NCBI GenBank assembly: GCA_009922615.1
Contig: RFVF01000042.1
Coordinates: forward strand, 1-40,950
DNA from: Pseudomonadota bacterium
Lineage (GTDB): Bacteria; Verrucomicrobiota; Verrucomicrobiia; Limisphaerales; SXTU01
Direction: 5' to 3'
Length of the DNA: 40,950 bases
The notes under the pieces were generated by a model that worked only from the letters and a program-made list of their open reading frames with translations, had not been told where the DNA came from and did not search any database. Below are positions 1 to 8,698 of this stretch, in pieces (within the stretch, counting starts at the first letter, position 1; the number at the start of each line of letters is the position of its first letter). A program made the position numbers and the translations under genes.

Positions 1-2077
1 GCCCGCCGAACCGGCCAAGCCCCAGACCGGCGCGCTGATTGGCCGCATTGACCTTTCCAAATTCGGTGCCCGCCGCGAACCCGCCCGGGAAGAACGCCGC
101 GCGCCCGCACCCGATCAACGCGGACGCGGCCCCGCCGGCCCTCCGCAAGGCGGTCGCCCGGGCGACAACCGTGGCTATCAAGGCAACCGCCCCGGCATGG
201 GCCAGTCCCAGCAGCGAGGTGCACCCGCGCCGCCACCGGCCCCCAAGCCCGTCGATCCGCGCGCCGCGCTCCCCTCCACTGCGCAGGTCATCACGATGAA
301 GCCGCCCATCGTCGTCCGCGACCTCGCGGAGCAGATGAAGCGGAAGCCCTTCCAGCTCATCGCCGACCTGATGCAGATGGGCATCTTCGCCAACGTCAAC
401 CAAGCCGTTGACGAACCCATCGCCATCAAGCTTTGCGCGAAGCACGGCTTCAAATTCGAGGTGGAGAAGCGTGCCAAGGGCGAAGGTCAAGTCCACGCCG
501 CGCCGAAGAAAGTCGAAGCCGACCCCATCGACGACAAGCCCGAGGATCTCAAACCCCGCCCGCCCGTTGTCACCATCATGGGCCACGTGGACCACGGCAA
601 GACCTCGCTCCTCGACGTCATCCGCAAAGCCAACGTCGCCGCCGGCGAATCCGGCGGCATCACCCAGCACATCGGCGCCTACACCATCACCGTCCCGCAC
701 CCGGAGAAAAAGGGGGAGATGGCGCAGATCACCTTCCTCGACACGCCCGGCCATGCCGCCTTCTCTGCCATGCGCGCCCGCGGCGCGAACGTCACCGACC
801 TCGTCGTGCTCGTTGTCGCAGCGAATGACGGCGTCATGCCGCAGACGCTCGAAGCCCTCTCGCACGCGCTGGCGGCCAAAGTCCCCATTCTCGTCGCCGT
901 CAACAAGTGCGACCACCCGAACGCCAACCCCACCCGCGTCCGCCAGCAGTTGCAGGAAAAAGGCCTCGTTCCTGATGAATGGGGCGGCACGACGCTCTTC
1001 GTGGATTGCTCCGCGCTGACCAAGCAGGGCATCGACAAGCTGCTCGAGATGATTGTCTTTCAGGCCGACTTGCAGGAGTTGAAGGCCAACCCCAACCGCA
1101 AGGCCAAGGGCAACGTCATCGAGTCCGGCCTCCAAGCCGGTGGCCCCACGGCCACGGTTCTCGTGCGCAAGGGCACGCTCAAAGTCGGCGACATCATCCT
1201 CTGCGGCTCGCACTACGGCCGCGTCCGCGCGCTCATCAACGAGGAAGGCGAGCGCCTCAAGGAAGCCACGCCCTCCGTCGCCGTGCGCGTGCTCGGCCTC
1301 AACGGCGTGCCCGAAGCCGGCCTCGAATTCGTCGTCGTCGAAAGTGAACGGGCGGCCCGCGACATTGCGGAAGAACGCGCGTTGGCCGACAAGGCTGCCG
1401 CTGCCGAAGAACGCCAGCCCCGCGTGACCCTGGAAAACCTGTTCGCAAAAATCGCCGAGAACCAGCAGCTCACGCTCAAGGTCGTCGTCAAGGCGGACAC
1501 CCAGGGTTCCGTCGAGGCCATCGTCGAGGCGCTCAAGAAAATCGAGACCAACAAGGTCATGCTCGAAATCGTCCACCACGCTGTCGGCACCATTACCGAA
1601 TCAGATGTGGACCTCGCCGGCGCGTCGAAGTGCGTCATCCTCGGCTTCCACACGCGCATTGACTCCGGGACGAACGAAAAGGCCAAGCAATACGGCGTCC
1701 AAATCAAGCTCTACGCAATCATCTACGAGTTGATCGACGAAGTGAAGGAAGCCATGGCCGGCCTGTTGCCGCCTGTGCTCAAGGATGTCGTCGTCGGCAG
1801 TGCCGAGGTTCGGCAGATCTTCGAGCTGTCCAAGGGCGGGGCCGTCGCCGGCTGCTCGGTCACGATGGGCCGCATCGTCAAGGGCAAGGTCCGGCTCATG
1901 CGCAAGAAGAACCTCGTTTACGAAGGCGTCACCTTGTCGCTCCGCCGCTTCCAAGACGAAGTCAACGAAGTCCGCTCCGGCCTCGAATGCGGCATCCGCA
2001 TCGATGGCTTCAACGAGTTCCAAATCGGCGACGCCATCGAATGCTACACCGTCGAAAAGGTGAAGCAGGCGCTTTGA
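1..2077 (+). CDS. infB: translation initiation factor IF-2 (5' partial)
   Basis: IF-2 is the GTPase that brings initiator fMet-tRNA to the 30S subunit and promotes subunit joining. The frame is open from base 2 with no stop, so the gene starts upstream of the window and the first ATG at 197 is internal. The upstream part codes for a G/R/P/Q-rich linker typical of IF-2 N-terminal regions. The IF2_N-like segment (about nt 300-480) is followed by the G domain: G1 GHVDHGKT (581-604), G3 DTPGH (about 738) and G4 NKCD (about 901). Domains II, III and the C-terminal fMet-tRNA binding domain follow to the stop. It heads a run of same-strand genes (rbfA, nrnA, truB, ribF), the classical nusA-infB operon order. 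Identity is certain; only the start is missing. Confidence 0.97.
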   Translation, partial: PAEPAKPQTGALIGRIDLSKFGARREPAREERRAPAPDQRGRGPAGPPQGGRPGDNRGYQGNRPGMGQSQQRGAPAPPPAPKPVDPRAALPSTAQVITMKPPIVVRDLAEQMKRKPFQLIADLMQMGIFANVNQAVDEPIAIKLCAKHGFKFEVEKRAKGEGQVHAAPKKVEADPIDDKPEDLKPRPPVVTIMGHVDHGKTSLLDVIRKANVAAGESGGITQHIGAYTITVPHPEKKGEMAQITFLDTPGHAAFSAMRARGANVTDLVVLVVAANDGVMPQTLEALSHALAAKVPILVAVNKCDHPNANPTRVRQQLQEKGLVPDEWGGTTLFVDCSALTKQGIDKLLEMIVFQADLQELKANPNRKAKGNVIESGLQAGGPTATVLVRKGTLKVGDIILCGSHYGRVRALINEEGERLKEATPSVAVRVLGLNGVPEAGLEFVVVESERAARDIAEERALADKAAAAEERQPRVTLENLFAKIAENQQLTLKVVVKADTQGSVEAIVEALKKIETNKVMLEIVHHAVGTITESDVDLAGASKCVILGFHTRIDSGTNEKAKQYGVQIKLYAIIYELIDEVKEAMAGLLPPVLKDVVVGSAEVRQIFELSKGGAVAGCSVTMGRIVKGKVRLMRKKNLVYEGVTLSLRRFQDEVNEVRSGLECGIRIDGFNEFQIGDAIECYTVEKVKQAL

Positions 2078-2093
2078 CCCTCGCCCCTGAGTC

Positions 2094-2450
2094 ATGAAAG
2101 TCCGCCTCGAACGAGTGCGTGAGATGCTCAAGCGCACGCTGGGCGAAATCATCCGCCGGGATTTCCCCCCCGATGCCGACAACGGTCTCATCACCGTTGC
2201 CGACGTGACGGTCACGCCGGACCTGAAGGAAGCACAGGTTTACATCGGCGTCGTCGGCAAGGCCGAGGCCAAGAAGCGGGCCATGAACCGCCTCAATGGC
2301 AACCGCGGCCAGATCCAGTTCGAACTCGGCCGTTCCATCGTCCTGCGCTACACGCCCAAGATCGAATTCCACCTCGACGAAAGCGTGGAGCGCGGCAACC
2401 GCGTCCTCTCCATCCTCGAAGAGTTAGAAAAGCAAGCCCCTCCGAAATGA
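2094..2450 (+). CDS. rbfA: ribosome-binding factor A
   Basis: RbfA is a small KH-type protein that binds the 30S subunit and assists late 16S rRNA 5'-end maturation. The 118-aa product has the usual family length. It begins with the typical 'RLERVREML' helix and carries the 'ITVADVTVTPDLKEAQVYI' strand. The gene starts 16 bp after infB, and its TGA overlaps the next ATG in an ATGA junction, suggesting translational coupling with nrnA. Its place directly after infB is the widespread conserved order. Confidence 0.95.
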   Translation: MKVRLERVREMLKRTLGEIIRRDFPPDADNGLITVADVTVTPDLKEAQVYIGVVGKAEAKKRAMNRLNGNRGQIQFELGRSIVLRYTPKIEFHLDESVERGNRVLSILEELEKQAPPK

Positions 2451-3430
2451 CCGGCTACTCGCACATCCTCGACGAGATTCTGGACGCCATCCGGCGAGCG
2501 AAAACCATCTGCGTCGTCGGCCACGTGCGACCGGATGGCGATTGCATCGGCTCACAGGTCGGACTCGCGCTGGCGCTACAAAACTTCGGCAAGCAGGTCA
2601 CGGTTTGGAATCAGGACGCCGTGCCGCAGAAGCTCCGCTTCATGGTTCCCGACGACCTCGTGCGCAAACCCGAATCCGGCCATAAATTCGACCTCGTCAT
2701 TGCCACCGACTGCGCCAGTTTTGAACGCCTCGGCACCGTTGGCAAAGCCATCGAACAGCATCGCGACTTCATCAACATCGACCATCACGAAAGCAACACG
2801 CGCTACGCGAAACTGAACTGGGTCTCCGCCCGCGTGCCCGCCACCGGCGAGCTGATCTACGAACTGCTCAAGCACGCCGGCTGGCCGGTAACGCCCGCGA
2901 TCGCCGACTGCCTCTTCACCGCCATTTCCACCGACACCGGCAGCTTTGGCTACCCCAGCACCACGCCCGGCACTTACCACGTCGCTGCTGACTTGGTCCG
3001 CCACGGCGCGAACCTCGCGCGAGTCTGCAACGAGGTTTATCAGAGCTACCCCATGTCGCGCGCCAAGCTGCTGCGCCATGTGTTCAACAGCTTCCGCACC
3101 ACGCACGACGACCAGATCGCGTGGTTCTGGCTACGCAAACGTGATTACACCCGCACTGGCGCGGACACGAATGACAGCGAGGGACTCATCGATCACATTC
3201 GCGACATCGAGCCGGTCATTGTCGCCTGCGTGTTAGAGGAAGTGGAGCCGGAGCTTACGCGCATCAGCCTGCGCTCCAAAAGCGACCGGGTGAACGTGAA
3301 CGAGATCGCCGGAAAATTTGGTGGCGGCGGTCACGCTGCCGCCGCCGGCGCACGCGTGCCCGGAAAACCCCTCTCGGTCCAGCGCCGCGTCATCGCCGCG
3401 ATCAAGAAAGCTCTGGACGCCGCGCAGTAA
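2447..3430 (+). CDS. nrnA: bifunctional oligoribonuclease / pAp phosphatase, DHH family
   Basis: NrnA-type DHH/DHHA1 phosphoesterases degrade nano-RNAs to mononucleotides and dephosphorylate pAp, acting in the cytoplasm. The 327-aa protein has both expected domains. The DHH domain shows H26/D30/D32 in 'GHVRPDGD', the ATD segment near residue 87 and the name-giving DHH at residues 112-114. The DHHA1 substrate-binding domain has its glycine-rich 'GGGGHAAAAGA' at about 292-302. Length fits the family (about 310-330 aa). It overlaps rbfA by 4 bp and is followed by truB after 24 bp. nrnA between rbfA and truB is a known arrangement in several phyla. All catalytic motifs are intact. Confidence 0.93.
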   Translation: MTGYSHILDEILDAIRRAKTICVVGHVRPDGDCIGSQVGLALALQNFGKQVTVWNQDAVPQKLRFMVPDDLVRKPESGHKFDLVIATDCASFERLGTVGKAIEQHRDFINIDHHESNTRYAKLNWVSARVPATGELIYELLKHAGWPVTPAIADCLFTAISTDTGSFGYPSTTPGTYHVAADLVRHGANLARVCNEVYQSYPMSRAKLLRHVFNSFRTTHDDQIAWFWLRKRDYTRTGADTNDSEGLIDHIRDIEPVIVACVLEEVEPELTRISLRSKSDRVNVNEIAGKFGGGGHAAAAGARVPGKPLSVQRRVIAAIKKALDAAQ

Positions 3431-3454
3431 GCCCGTCCTTTCGTCTGATTTCCC

Positions 3455-4165
3455 ATGCTTCAATTTGATTCCCTTGATGGTGCCCTGCTCGTGGACAAAC
3501 CCGCCGGCTGCACCTCCCACGATGTCGTGGATCGCATCCGGCGCAAGTTCAACATCAAGAAAGTCGGCCATTGCGGCACCCTTGATCCCAACGCCACCGG
3601 CCTGCTCATCATCGTGCTCGGACGTGGCACCAAGCTCTCGGAGAAGCTCATGTCCGACGACAAAGTGTATGAGGGCGACATCAAGTTCGGCGAAGCCACG
3701 GACAGTTACGACACCGACGGTGAAATCACCGCCACGCTGCCCGTGCCGCCGCTGACGCTCGACCAGTTGAACGAGGCCGCCAGCGCGTTCATCGGCGACC
3801 TGCAACAAGTCCCGCCGATGGTCTCCGCCAAGAAGCAGGGCGGCGTGCCGCTCTACAAACTCGCACGTAAGGGTATCGAGGTCGTCCGCGAGCCGCGTCT
3901 CGTGCATATCTACAACTACCGCTTCACCGCCTACGCCGAACCCATCGCGAAGTTCCGTGTCGCCTGCACCAAGGGCACCTACGTCCGCTCCCTCGCCCAC
4001 GAACTCGGGCAAAAGCTCGGCTGCGGCGCACACCTCGCCACGCTCCGGCGCGTGACCTCCGGCAAATGGGACGTGGCCGACGCGCTCACACTGGATGCCA
4101 TCCTCGCGTTGCCGCTGGGCGAACTGGAAAAGCGCGTCATTCCTTTCCTGCAACTCGCCCGCTGA
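3455..4165 (+). CDS. truB: tRNA pseudouridine(55) synthase
   Basis: TruB makes pseudouridine 55 in the T-loop of tRNAs. The 236-aa product has the N-terminal '[15 protein letters not shown]' motif and the catalytic 'GTLDPNATG' motif at residues 41-49, with the nucleophile at D44. The '[11 protein letters not shown]' motif is in the C-terminal half. At 236 aa it is shorter than the roughly 300-aa proteobacterial enzymes and lacks a C-terminal PUA-like domain, as in many compact TruB proteins. The stop overlaps the ribF start (TGATG), so the two are probably translationally coupled. Confidence 0.95.
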   Translation: MLQFDSLDGALLVDKPAGCTSHDVVDRIRRKFNIKKVGHCGTLDPNATGLLIIVLGRGTKLSEKLMSDDKVYEGDIKFGEATDSYDTDGEITATLPVPPLTLDQLNEAASAFIGDLQQVPPMVSAKKQGGVPLYKLARKGIEVVREPRLVHIYNYRFTAYAEPIAKFRVACTKGTYVRSLAHELGQKLGCGAHLATLRRVTSGKWDVADALTLDAILALPLGELEKRVIPFLQLAR

Positions 4166-5091
4166 TGCGCGTCCTGCACGCCGCCACCGAACTCCAGCCC
4201 GGCCCCCGCAAAGTCTGCGTGGCCATCGGAGTGTTCGACGGCGTGCATCTCGGACACCAGCAGGTCATCCGGCAGACGCTGGCCGACGCCCGCCAGCACG
4301 AGGGCATTCCCGTCGTCATCACGTTCGACCGCCACCCCAATGCCGTCGTCGCGCCCGACCGCGTGCCGCCGATGCTTTACTCGCTGCCGCAAAAACTCCG
4401 CGCCATCGCGTCGCTTGGGATTGCCAACACGTTGCTCATCCACTTCGATCGCGCGTTCAGCGAACAGACTGGAGAACAATTCATTCGCAGCCTGGCCCGT
4501 GACCTTGGCCAAATCCACAGCGTCTGCGTGGGCAGTGAATTCACCTTCGGCCACAAACGCAGCGGGAACATCGCTTTGCTCAAGCAGCTCGGGGCGGAAC
4601 TGCATTTCACGGTCCACGGCCTCGCCGCCGTGTCGCTCGATGGCGAGGCTGTCAGCAGCACACGCATCCGCGAGGCCGTGCGGCAGGGAGACCTGAATGC
4701 CGCCAGCCAGATGCTTGGGCGCGAGTATTCCATCGCCGGCACCGTGATTCGCGGCGATCAAGTGGGACGCCAACTCGGTTTTCCCACGGCGAACCTCGAC
4801 GTGACCGGCCTCGTGCTGCCGCCCAACGGCGTTTATGCCGTGCATGTGGACATCGCCGGACGCGAGCATCGCGGTGCCTTGAACCTTGGCTTCCGTCCCA
4901 CGCTCGCGAGCCCGGAGCCCCGCCGTCAGTGCGAAGTCCACCTGCTGGATTTCGCCGAGGACATTTACGGACGGGAGATCGAAGTCAACTTCGCCACGAA
5001 ACTGCGCGACGAGCAGAAATTCCCCTCGCTCGAAGCGCTGCGAACGCAAATCGCCGCCGATGTGGCAGCGGCGCGAAAGTGTTTCGCCTGA
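4165..5091 (+). CDS. ribF: bifunctional riboflavin kinase / FAD synthetase
   Basis: RibF phosphorylates riboflavin to FMN and adenylylates FMN to FAD. The 308-aa product starts at the ATG overlapping the truB stop; the open frame extends further upstream inside truB, but only this start gives a normal RibF N-terminus. The nucleotidyltransferase domain carries 'GVFDGVHLGH' at residues 22-31 and the 'SSTRIRE' loop at about 164-170. The flavokinase domain begins near residue 186 and has 'GRQLGFPTAN' at 201-210. It is the last gene of the infB operon; the next gene runs convergently after a 30-bp gap. The rpsO gene that often follows ribF is absent here. Confidence 0.95.
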   Translation: MRVLHAATELQPGPRKVCVAIGVFDGVHLGHQQVIRQTLADARQHEGIPVVITFDRHPNAVVAPDRVPPMLYSLPQKLRAIASLGIANTLLIHFDRAFSEQTGEQFIRSLARDLGQIHSVCVGSEFTFGHKRSGNIALLKQLGAELHFTVHGLAAVSLDGEAVSSTRIREAVRQGDLNAASQMLGREYSIAGTVIRGDQVGRQLGFPTANLDVTGLVLPPNGVYAVHVDIAGREHRGALNLGFRPTLASPEPRRQCEVHLLDFAEDIYGREIEVNFATKLRDEQKFPSLEALRTQIAADVAAARKCFA

Positions 5092-5121
5092 ACGGCGAAG
5101 CGAGCCAGCGCCGCCGGAAAA

Positions 5122-7200
5122 TCAGCCCGGCTGAGTCTTTAGCGCAGTCGGGCCGGAATCGGACGGCGGACCAGCCTGCGGGGTTTTTCCGCTCCTCCAA
5201 AACCGATCCGGCAGACAGCCGAGGGCGATCAGGACAAGCTGGCTGACGTTGAAGATCATCAGCCACTTGAAGGCCGCATCCATGAAGCCGTAGCTGTGCA
5301 GGCCCACGCCCAGCATGTTCGTGCCGAACCAGCTCCACGCAGTGACGATATTGCCGAAGAGCGCGAGGTTCATCAGGCCGCGCTCGCGCACCAGTCCGCC
5401 CCAGCGCGCGTGCAGGATGAGCGCGTTCCAGACGACGATGAGCAGCGCGCCGTTTTCCTTCGGATCCCAGCCCCAAAAGCGACCCCAGCTTTGATCCGCC
5501 CAAATGCCGCCGAGGATCGTGCCCACAAAGCTGAACAACGTCGCGAAGCAGACGATGCCGTAAACCATGCGAGTGAGCGCCTTCGCGGTCGCTTGATCGA
5601 GCGTGGGCGTGAACACACCCCGCAGCACATAGATCATGGCGAGGAAGCCCGCGAGGAAGGTCGAGGCGTAGCCAATGGTGATGCTGGTCACATGCGTCGC
5701 GAGCCAAAAATTCGTATCCAGCACGGCACGCATCATTTCCATCGTATCGCCGGTCGAGGAGGCGAGCGCGAGGTGGTGCGCAATGATGAGCGTAATGAAG
5801 CCCACGGCCGATGCCGTGACGCTGCCGATGCCGTTGCGGTAAATGCGTTCGAGCACGACGCCCAGGACCGCAGCGCCCCAGCCGACGAAGATGGCAGAGG
5901 AGTAGAGGTTGGTGACCGGCGGCCGGCCTTCGAGGAACATGCGGAAGAGCAGCCCGACGGAGTGGATGACGAGCGCGAGCACCACGAGCCGGAAGGCGGC
6001 CCGGTTCAAGTTCTCCGACCAGTTCAACCACGAGGCTGCCGCGAGAATGAGCGCAACCACGTAAATCATCATGCTGCGATAGAATGGCAGGAACTGGTTG
6101 AAAAGCGCCTCCTGCCGGCCTTTCTTCACTTCGCTGTCCAGCTTGCCGGCGAACGAGGACCGATATTCGTTGAGCACGCGATTGAAATCGGCGGGCTTGC
6201 CTTGCGCATAAGCGGTGGCGAGTGCGGCGTGCGCGTGGGCGGCGGTGGGCACTGCGCCGGCGCGGATGCTGTCGCGCAACGCGGTGCCCATGCTGGCCCA
6301 GTCGTTGCGGGGCTGCCCGGCGGCCAGCGGAGGCAACAGCAGCAGCGAGGCGATCTGGCCTTGCAAGACAAACGGCTCGGCGTAACCGAGAAACTCGTTG
6401 AACGTGGCCTTGTCGTATTCCTGCTTGTTCTGCTGGGCAGTGATCGCCCGGAGACCAGCCGGGATCAGGCGCTCGAACTTGGCAAGGTCGCCGGCGAAGT
6501 CCGTGCCGCGCGGGCCGAGCACGCTGAGGTCCATGCGGTCCAATGTTTCATCCCCGGCGAGCAGTGAGAGCGCCTCGGCGATGTTCGCGGGCGCGAGGCT
6601 GTTCTTGAGCCGCAGGTAAGAGGTCAGGCCGTTGTGCAGGCTGGCGAAGGAGCGTTGATACGGCGTGCGCAGCTCCTGCTTCACGGCTCCGATCTGGAGG
6701 AATTCCTTGCGCAGCTCGGCAAGGTGCGGCTTGAGGTCGTTGAAGCTGTAGTAGCGCAGGCCGGAATTTTCCACGCCCTTGTCCTGCAACTTGAGCTGGC
6801 CGATCAACTCGGGGTGATGCACGAGGAAGATGTAACGCGTGTCCGCCTGCTCGGGTTTGCTGAAGACTTCCAGCAGCCACTCGGCAGGCGAGAGTTTCTT
6901 GGGGTGCTGGGTGAACTGATACCACTTGCGCTCGGTGAGCGGGCCTTGGAGTGCTTCCCACTTGCCCCACGCGCCGTTGGCCCCGTTACCTTCGAGCGGG
7001 ACCGCGGTGTTGCCGCGGATGATGATGAGGTTGTTGCGCGCGATGGAGTCGAAAGGCTGGACGCGGCCGTTGACGAGCGCGGGCAGTTTGCCCCACTCGC
7101 GGACTTGGAAGGCATCCGGCTGGTCGCTGCGGGGTTTGAGCGAGAAGGCAGCCTCAAAGGCGAAGACGGCGAAAAGAAGCCAGGGCCAATGCTTTTTCAT
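5122..7200 (-). CDS. ccsA: cytochrome c maturation protein CcsA/ResC-like, with large N-terminal extension
   Basis: CcsA (ResC) is the integral membrane heme-handling subunit of system II cytochrome c synthase, which exports heme and attaches it to CxxCH motifs outside the membrane. In this 692-aa protein a first membrane segment (about residues 5-22) is followed by a hydrophilic, presumably periplasmic region of roughly 350 residues. The multi-spanning CcsA domain then occupies about 380-670. The WWD-type motif reads 'FWGWDPKEN' around residues 575-583, and the family's C-terminal histidine is in 'GLHSYGF' (H635). Typical CcsA proteins are about 300-400 aa, so the extension nearly doubles the length. 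It lies downstream of resB on the same strand, consistent with the ResB-ResC complex. The extension's role is unknown. Confidence 0.9.
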   Translation of the reverse strand: MKKHWPWLLFAVFAFEAAFSLKPRSDQPDAFQVREWGKLPALVNGRVQPFDSIARNNLIIIRGNTAVPLEGNGANGAWGKWEALQGPLTERKWYQFTQHPKKLSPAEWLLEVFSKPEQADTRYIFLVHHPELIGQLKLQDKGVENSGLRYYSFNDLKPHLAELRKEFLQIGAVKQELRTPYQRSFASLHNGLTSYLRLKNSLAPANIAEALSLLAGDETLDRMDLSVLGPRGTDFAGDLAKFERLIPAGLRAITAQQNKQEYDKATFNEFLGYAEPFVLQGQIASLLLLPPLAAGQPRNDWASMGTALRDSIRAGAVPTAAHAHAALATAYAQGKPADFNRVLNEYRSSFAGKLDSEVKKGRQEALFNQFLPFYRSMMIYVVALILAAASWLNWSENLNRAAFRLVVLALVIHSVGLLFRMFLEGRPPVTNLYSSAIFVGWGAAVLGVVLERIYRNGIGSVTASAVGFITLIIAHHLALASSTGDTMEMMRAVLDTNFWLATHVTSITIGYASTFLAGFLAMIYVLRGVFTPTLDQATAKALTRMVYGIVCFATLFSFVGTILGGIWADQSWGRFWGWDPKENGALLIVVWNALILHARWGGLVRERGLMNLALFGNIVTAWSWFGTNMLGVGLHSYGFMDAAFKWLMIFNVSQLVLIALGCLPDRFWRSGKTPQAGPPSDSGPTALKTQPG

Positions 7201-7217
7201 GACAGGAGGGAGTTAGC

Positions 7218-7390
7218 CGCGAAAGGGCGCGAAGAGCGCAGAGGGGAAATGGGAAAACGTCCGACGTTCAACTTCCAACGTTGAACACTCGAAGCGGGAC
7301 CGGGCGAATTTACGGTGTCGAACGATGCAGGCATTGAGCGTTGGACGTTTCCCACTTTCACTTTTTTGCATCCTCTGCGTTCTTTCGCGA
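7218..7390. repeat. long imperfect inverted repeat between ccsA and resB
   Basis: The arms lie at about 7218-7269 and 7336-7390. Both read cgcgaaag...cgcagagg followed by gggaaa-acgtcc-acg-tc in opposite orientation, with small gaps. The middle holds a further small dyad, gttcaa...ttgaac (7266-7285). The right arm overlaps the last 11 codons of resB, including its stop. A related arm sequence (ccgcgaaaggg-cacaaag) occurs at 24394-24690, so this belongs to a dispersed family. In the transcript it would fold into a long hairpin between the two cistrons. Confidence 0.75.
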
Positions 7391-8635
7391 CAGATTATTG
7401 ACGGCCTTCGCCGGGCTCGCGGTGGCTGTTGCCGGGCTCTTTCGCTTTTGGGCAAATTCGACGAGGTGGATGAGGAACTGCACGGCCAGTCCCGCGCCGA
7501 CTAAAAGGCACGCGAAGTAAGGCGTGAGCCAGCTCGGATTCTTCACGACCTGGAAGGTGGAGTAGGGCGTGATTTTCTGGCCGGGATTGCGCGCCATCAT
7601 CTCGCGGGCGGATTGCTCATCGACCATCTGGAGCTGGTAGAAGGTCAGGCCCGCGTAGCGCAGCGGGTTGTTCATGTAGATTTCCGTTTCGCGGGTTTCG
7701 TTCTTTGCCGGGTGATCGATGCGGACACGACTGCGAAAATCCTTGGGCAAATCGGTGCCGGGATAACGGTCGTGGGTGAAATTGAGCAGCGTGAGGCTGT
7801 AGGGTTTGTAGTGGCGCTGGAACCGCAGGGCGAACTCCCAAGTTTTGCCGGCATGCTCGATCGTCTGCTGAATGGCTTTCTGGCTGGTCACCAGCCACGT
7901 GCCCTTGGATTCGTTGCCAGCCACGATTTCGACGGTGGCGCTGGGAACGTTGCGCGATTCCATGTCGGTGGTGACGGGCATGGGGAAGACCCACGCCAGC
8001 TTGCCGATGCCGTCGGTGACCTTCGGCACGACGGCCATGGGCGGCTGGCTGCCTTCCACCGCCTTTTCGACGGCCGCGTTCGGCCAATACTCTTTCACGC
8101 GGATTTTGAAGGGTAGTTGCGGGTGCGTGATTTCGCCTTTCGCGGCGACCAGTGACTCGGGAATGGCGATCACTTCATCTTCGTCCGGCAGTGACTTGTT
8201 GATGAAGACCAGCTCGTTCGCGTGGAAATCCTCGGAGTAATTCTTCGTCTCGCCTTCCTCCAGCCGCATCGCGCTCTCGGTGGAAAGGATGTCGGTGCCG
8301 AGCTGCCCAAGCAGCAGCAGGATCACGCCCAAGTGTGTCATGAAAATGCCGGACTTGCGCCAAGTCCACTGGAAGCGCGTGAAGTGTGCCGCGACGAGGC
8401 TGGCAAAGAGTGCCGAGCCAATGGTGTAGCCGCCGGGCAGCACAAGCCACGGCAGTTTCACGTTGAACACGGTGACGCCCATGACGAACCAGCTTTTGAA
8501 GAAGCGGGTCTGTGCGTTGTAGAGGCCCTCGTGGACTTGAGCGAGCGTGCCCAGAAAGATGAGCACGAGGCCAAGGGCCAGCAGCACGACGGTGAGCTTC
8601 AGCGAGGAGAGGTTTTTGATCAGACGGGCAAACAT
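7358..8635 (-). CDS. resB: cytochrome c biogenesis protein ResB
   Basis: ResB (Ccs1) is the partner of CcsA in system II cytochrome c maturation and is thought to hold the apocytochrome and relay reductant. The 425-aa protein has the family topology. Transmembrane segments lie near residues 9-29, 55-75 and 92-112, followed by a large extracytoplasmic domain with the late 'NNPLRYAGLTFYQ' motif. A last transmembrane helix is near 372-392. The C-terminal tail ends in a ten-residue segment with NAEDAKK that is encoded by the arm of an inverted repeat rather than by family-conserved sequence. It lies upstream of ccsA with a 157-bp repeat-filled gap, and 63 bp downstream of the duplicated lipoprotein gene. 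Confidence 0.92.
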   Translation of the reverse strand: MFARLIKNLSSLKLTVVLLALGLVLIFLGTLAQVHEGLYNAQTRFFKSWFVMGVTVFNVKLPWLVLPGGYTIGSALFASLVAAHFTRFQWTWRKSGIFMTHLGVILLLLGQLGTDILSTESAMRLEEGETKNYSEDFHANELVFINKSLPDEDEVIAIPESLVAAKGEITHPQLPFKIRVKEYWPNAAVEKAVEGSQPPMAVVPKVTDGIGKLAWVFPMPVTTDMESRNVPSATVEIVAGNESKGTWLVTSQKAIQQTIEHAGKTWEFALRFQRHYKPYSLTLLNFTHDRYPGTDLPKDFRSRVRIDHPAKNETRETEIYMNNPLRYAGLTFYQLQMVDEQSAREMMARNPGQKITPYSTFQVVKNPSWLTPYFACLLVGAGLAVQFLIHLVEFAQKRKSPATATASPAKAVNNLSRKNAEDAKK

Positions 8636-8698
8636 GAGGAAGTTAGTGGCACGCAGGGGGCTGGCGAGCGGCGGGGAAAGTGCTGCTTTGTCAGGGTG

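Noticed and set aside
4066..4164. Longer version of RibF starting inside truB
   Set aside because: The added residues lack family character, and the ATG at 4165 overlaps the truB stop in a typical coupled start.
5111..5135. Possible terminator between ribF and ccsA (gccgg...ccggc)
   Set aside because: Only a 5-bp stem with no proper T-run, partly inside the ccsA coding region.
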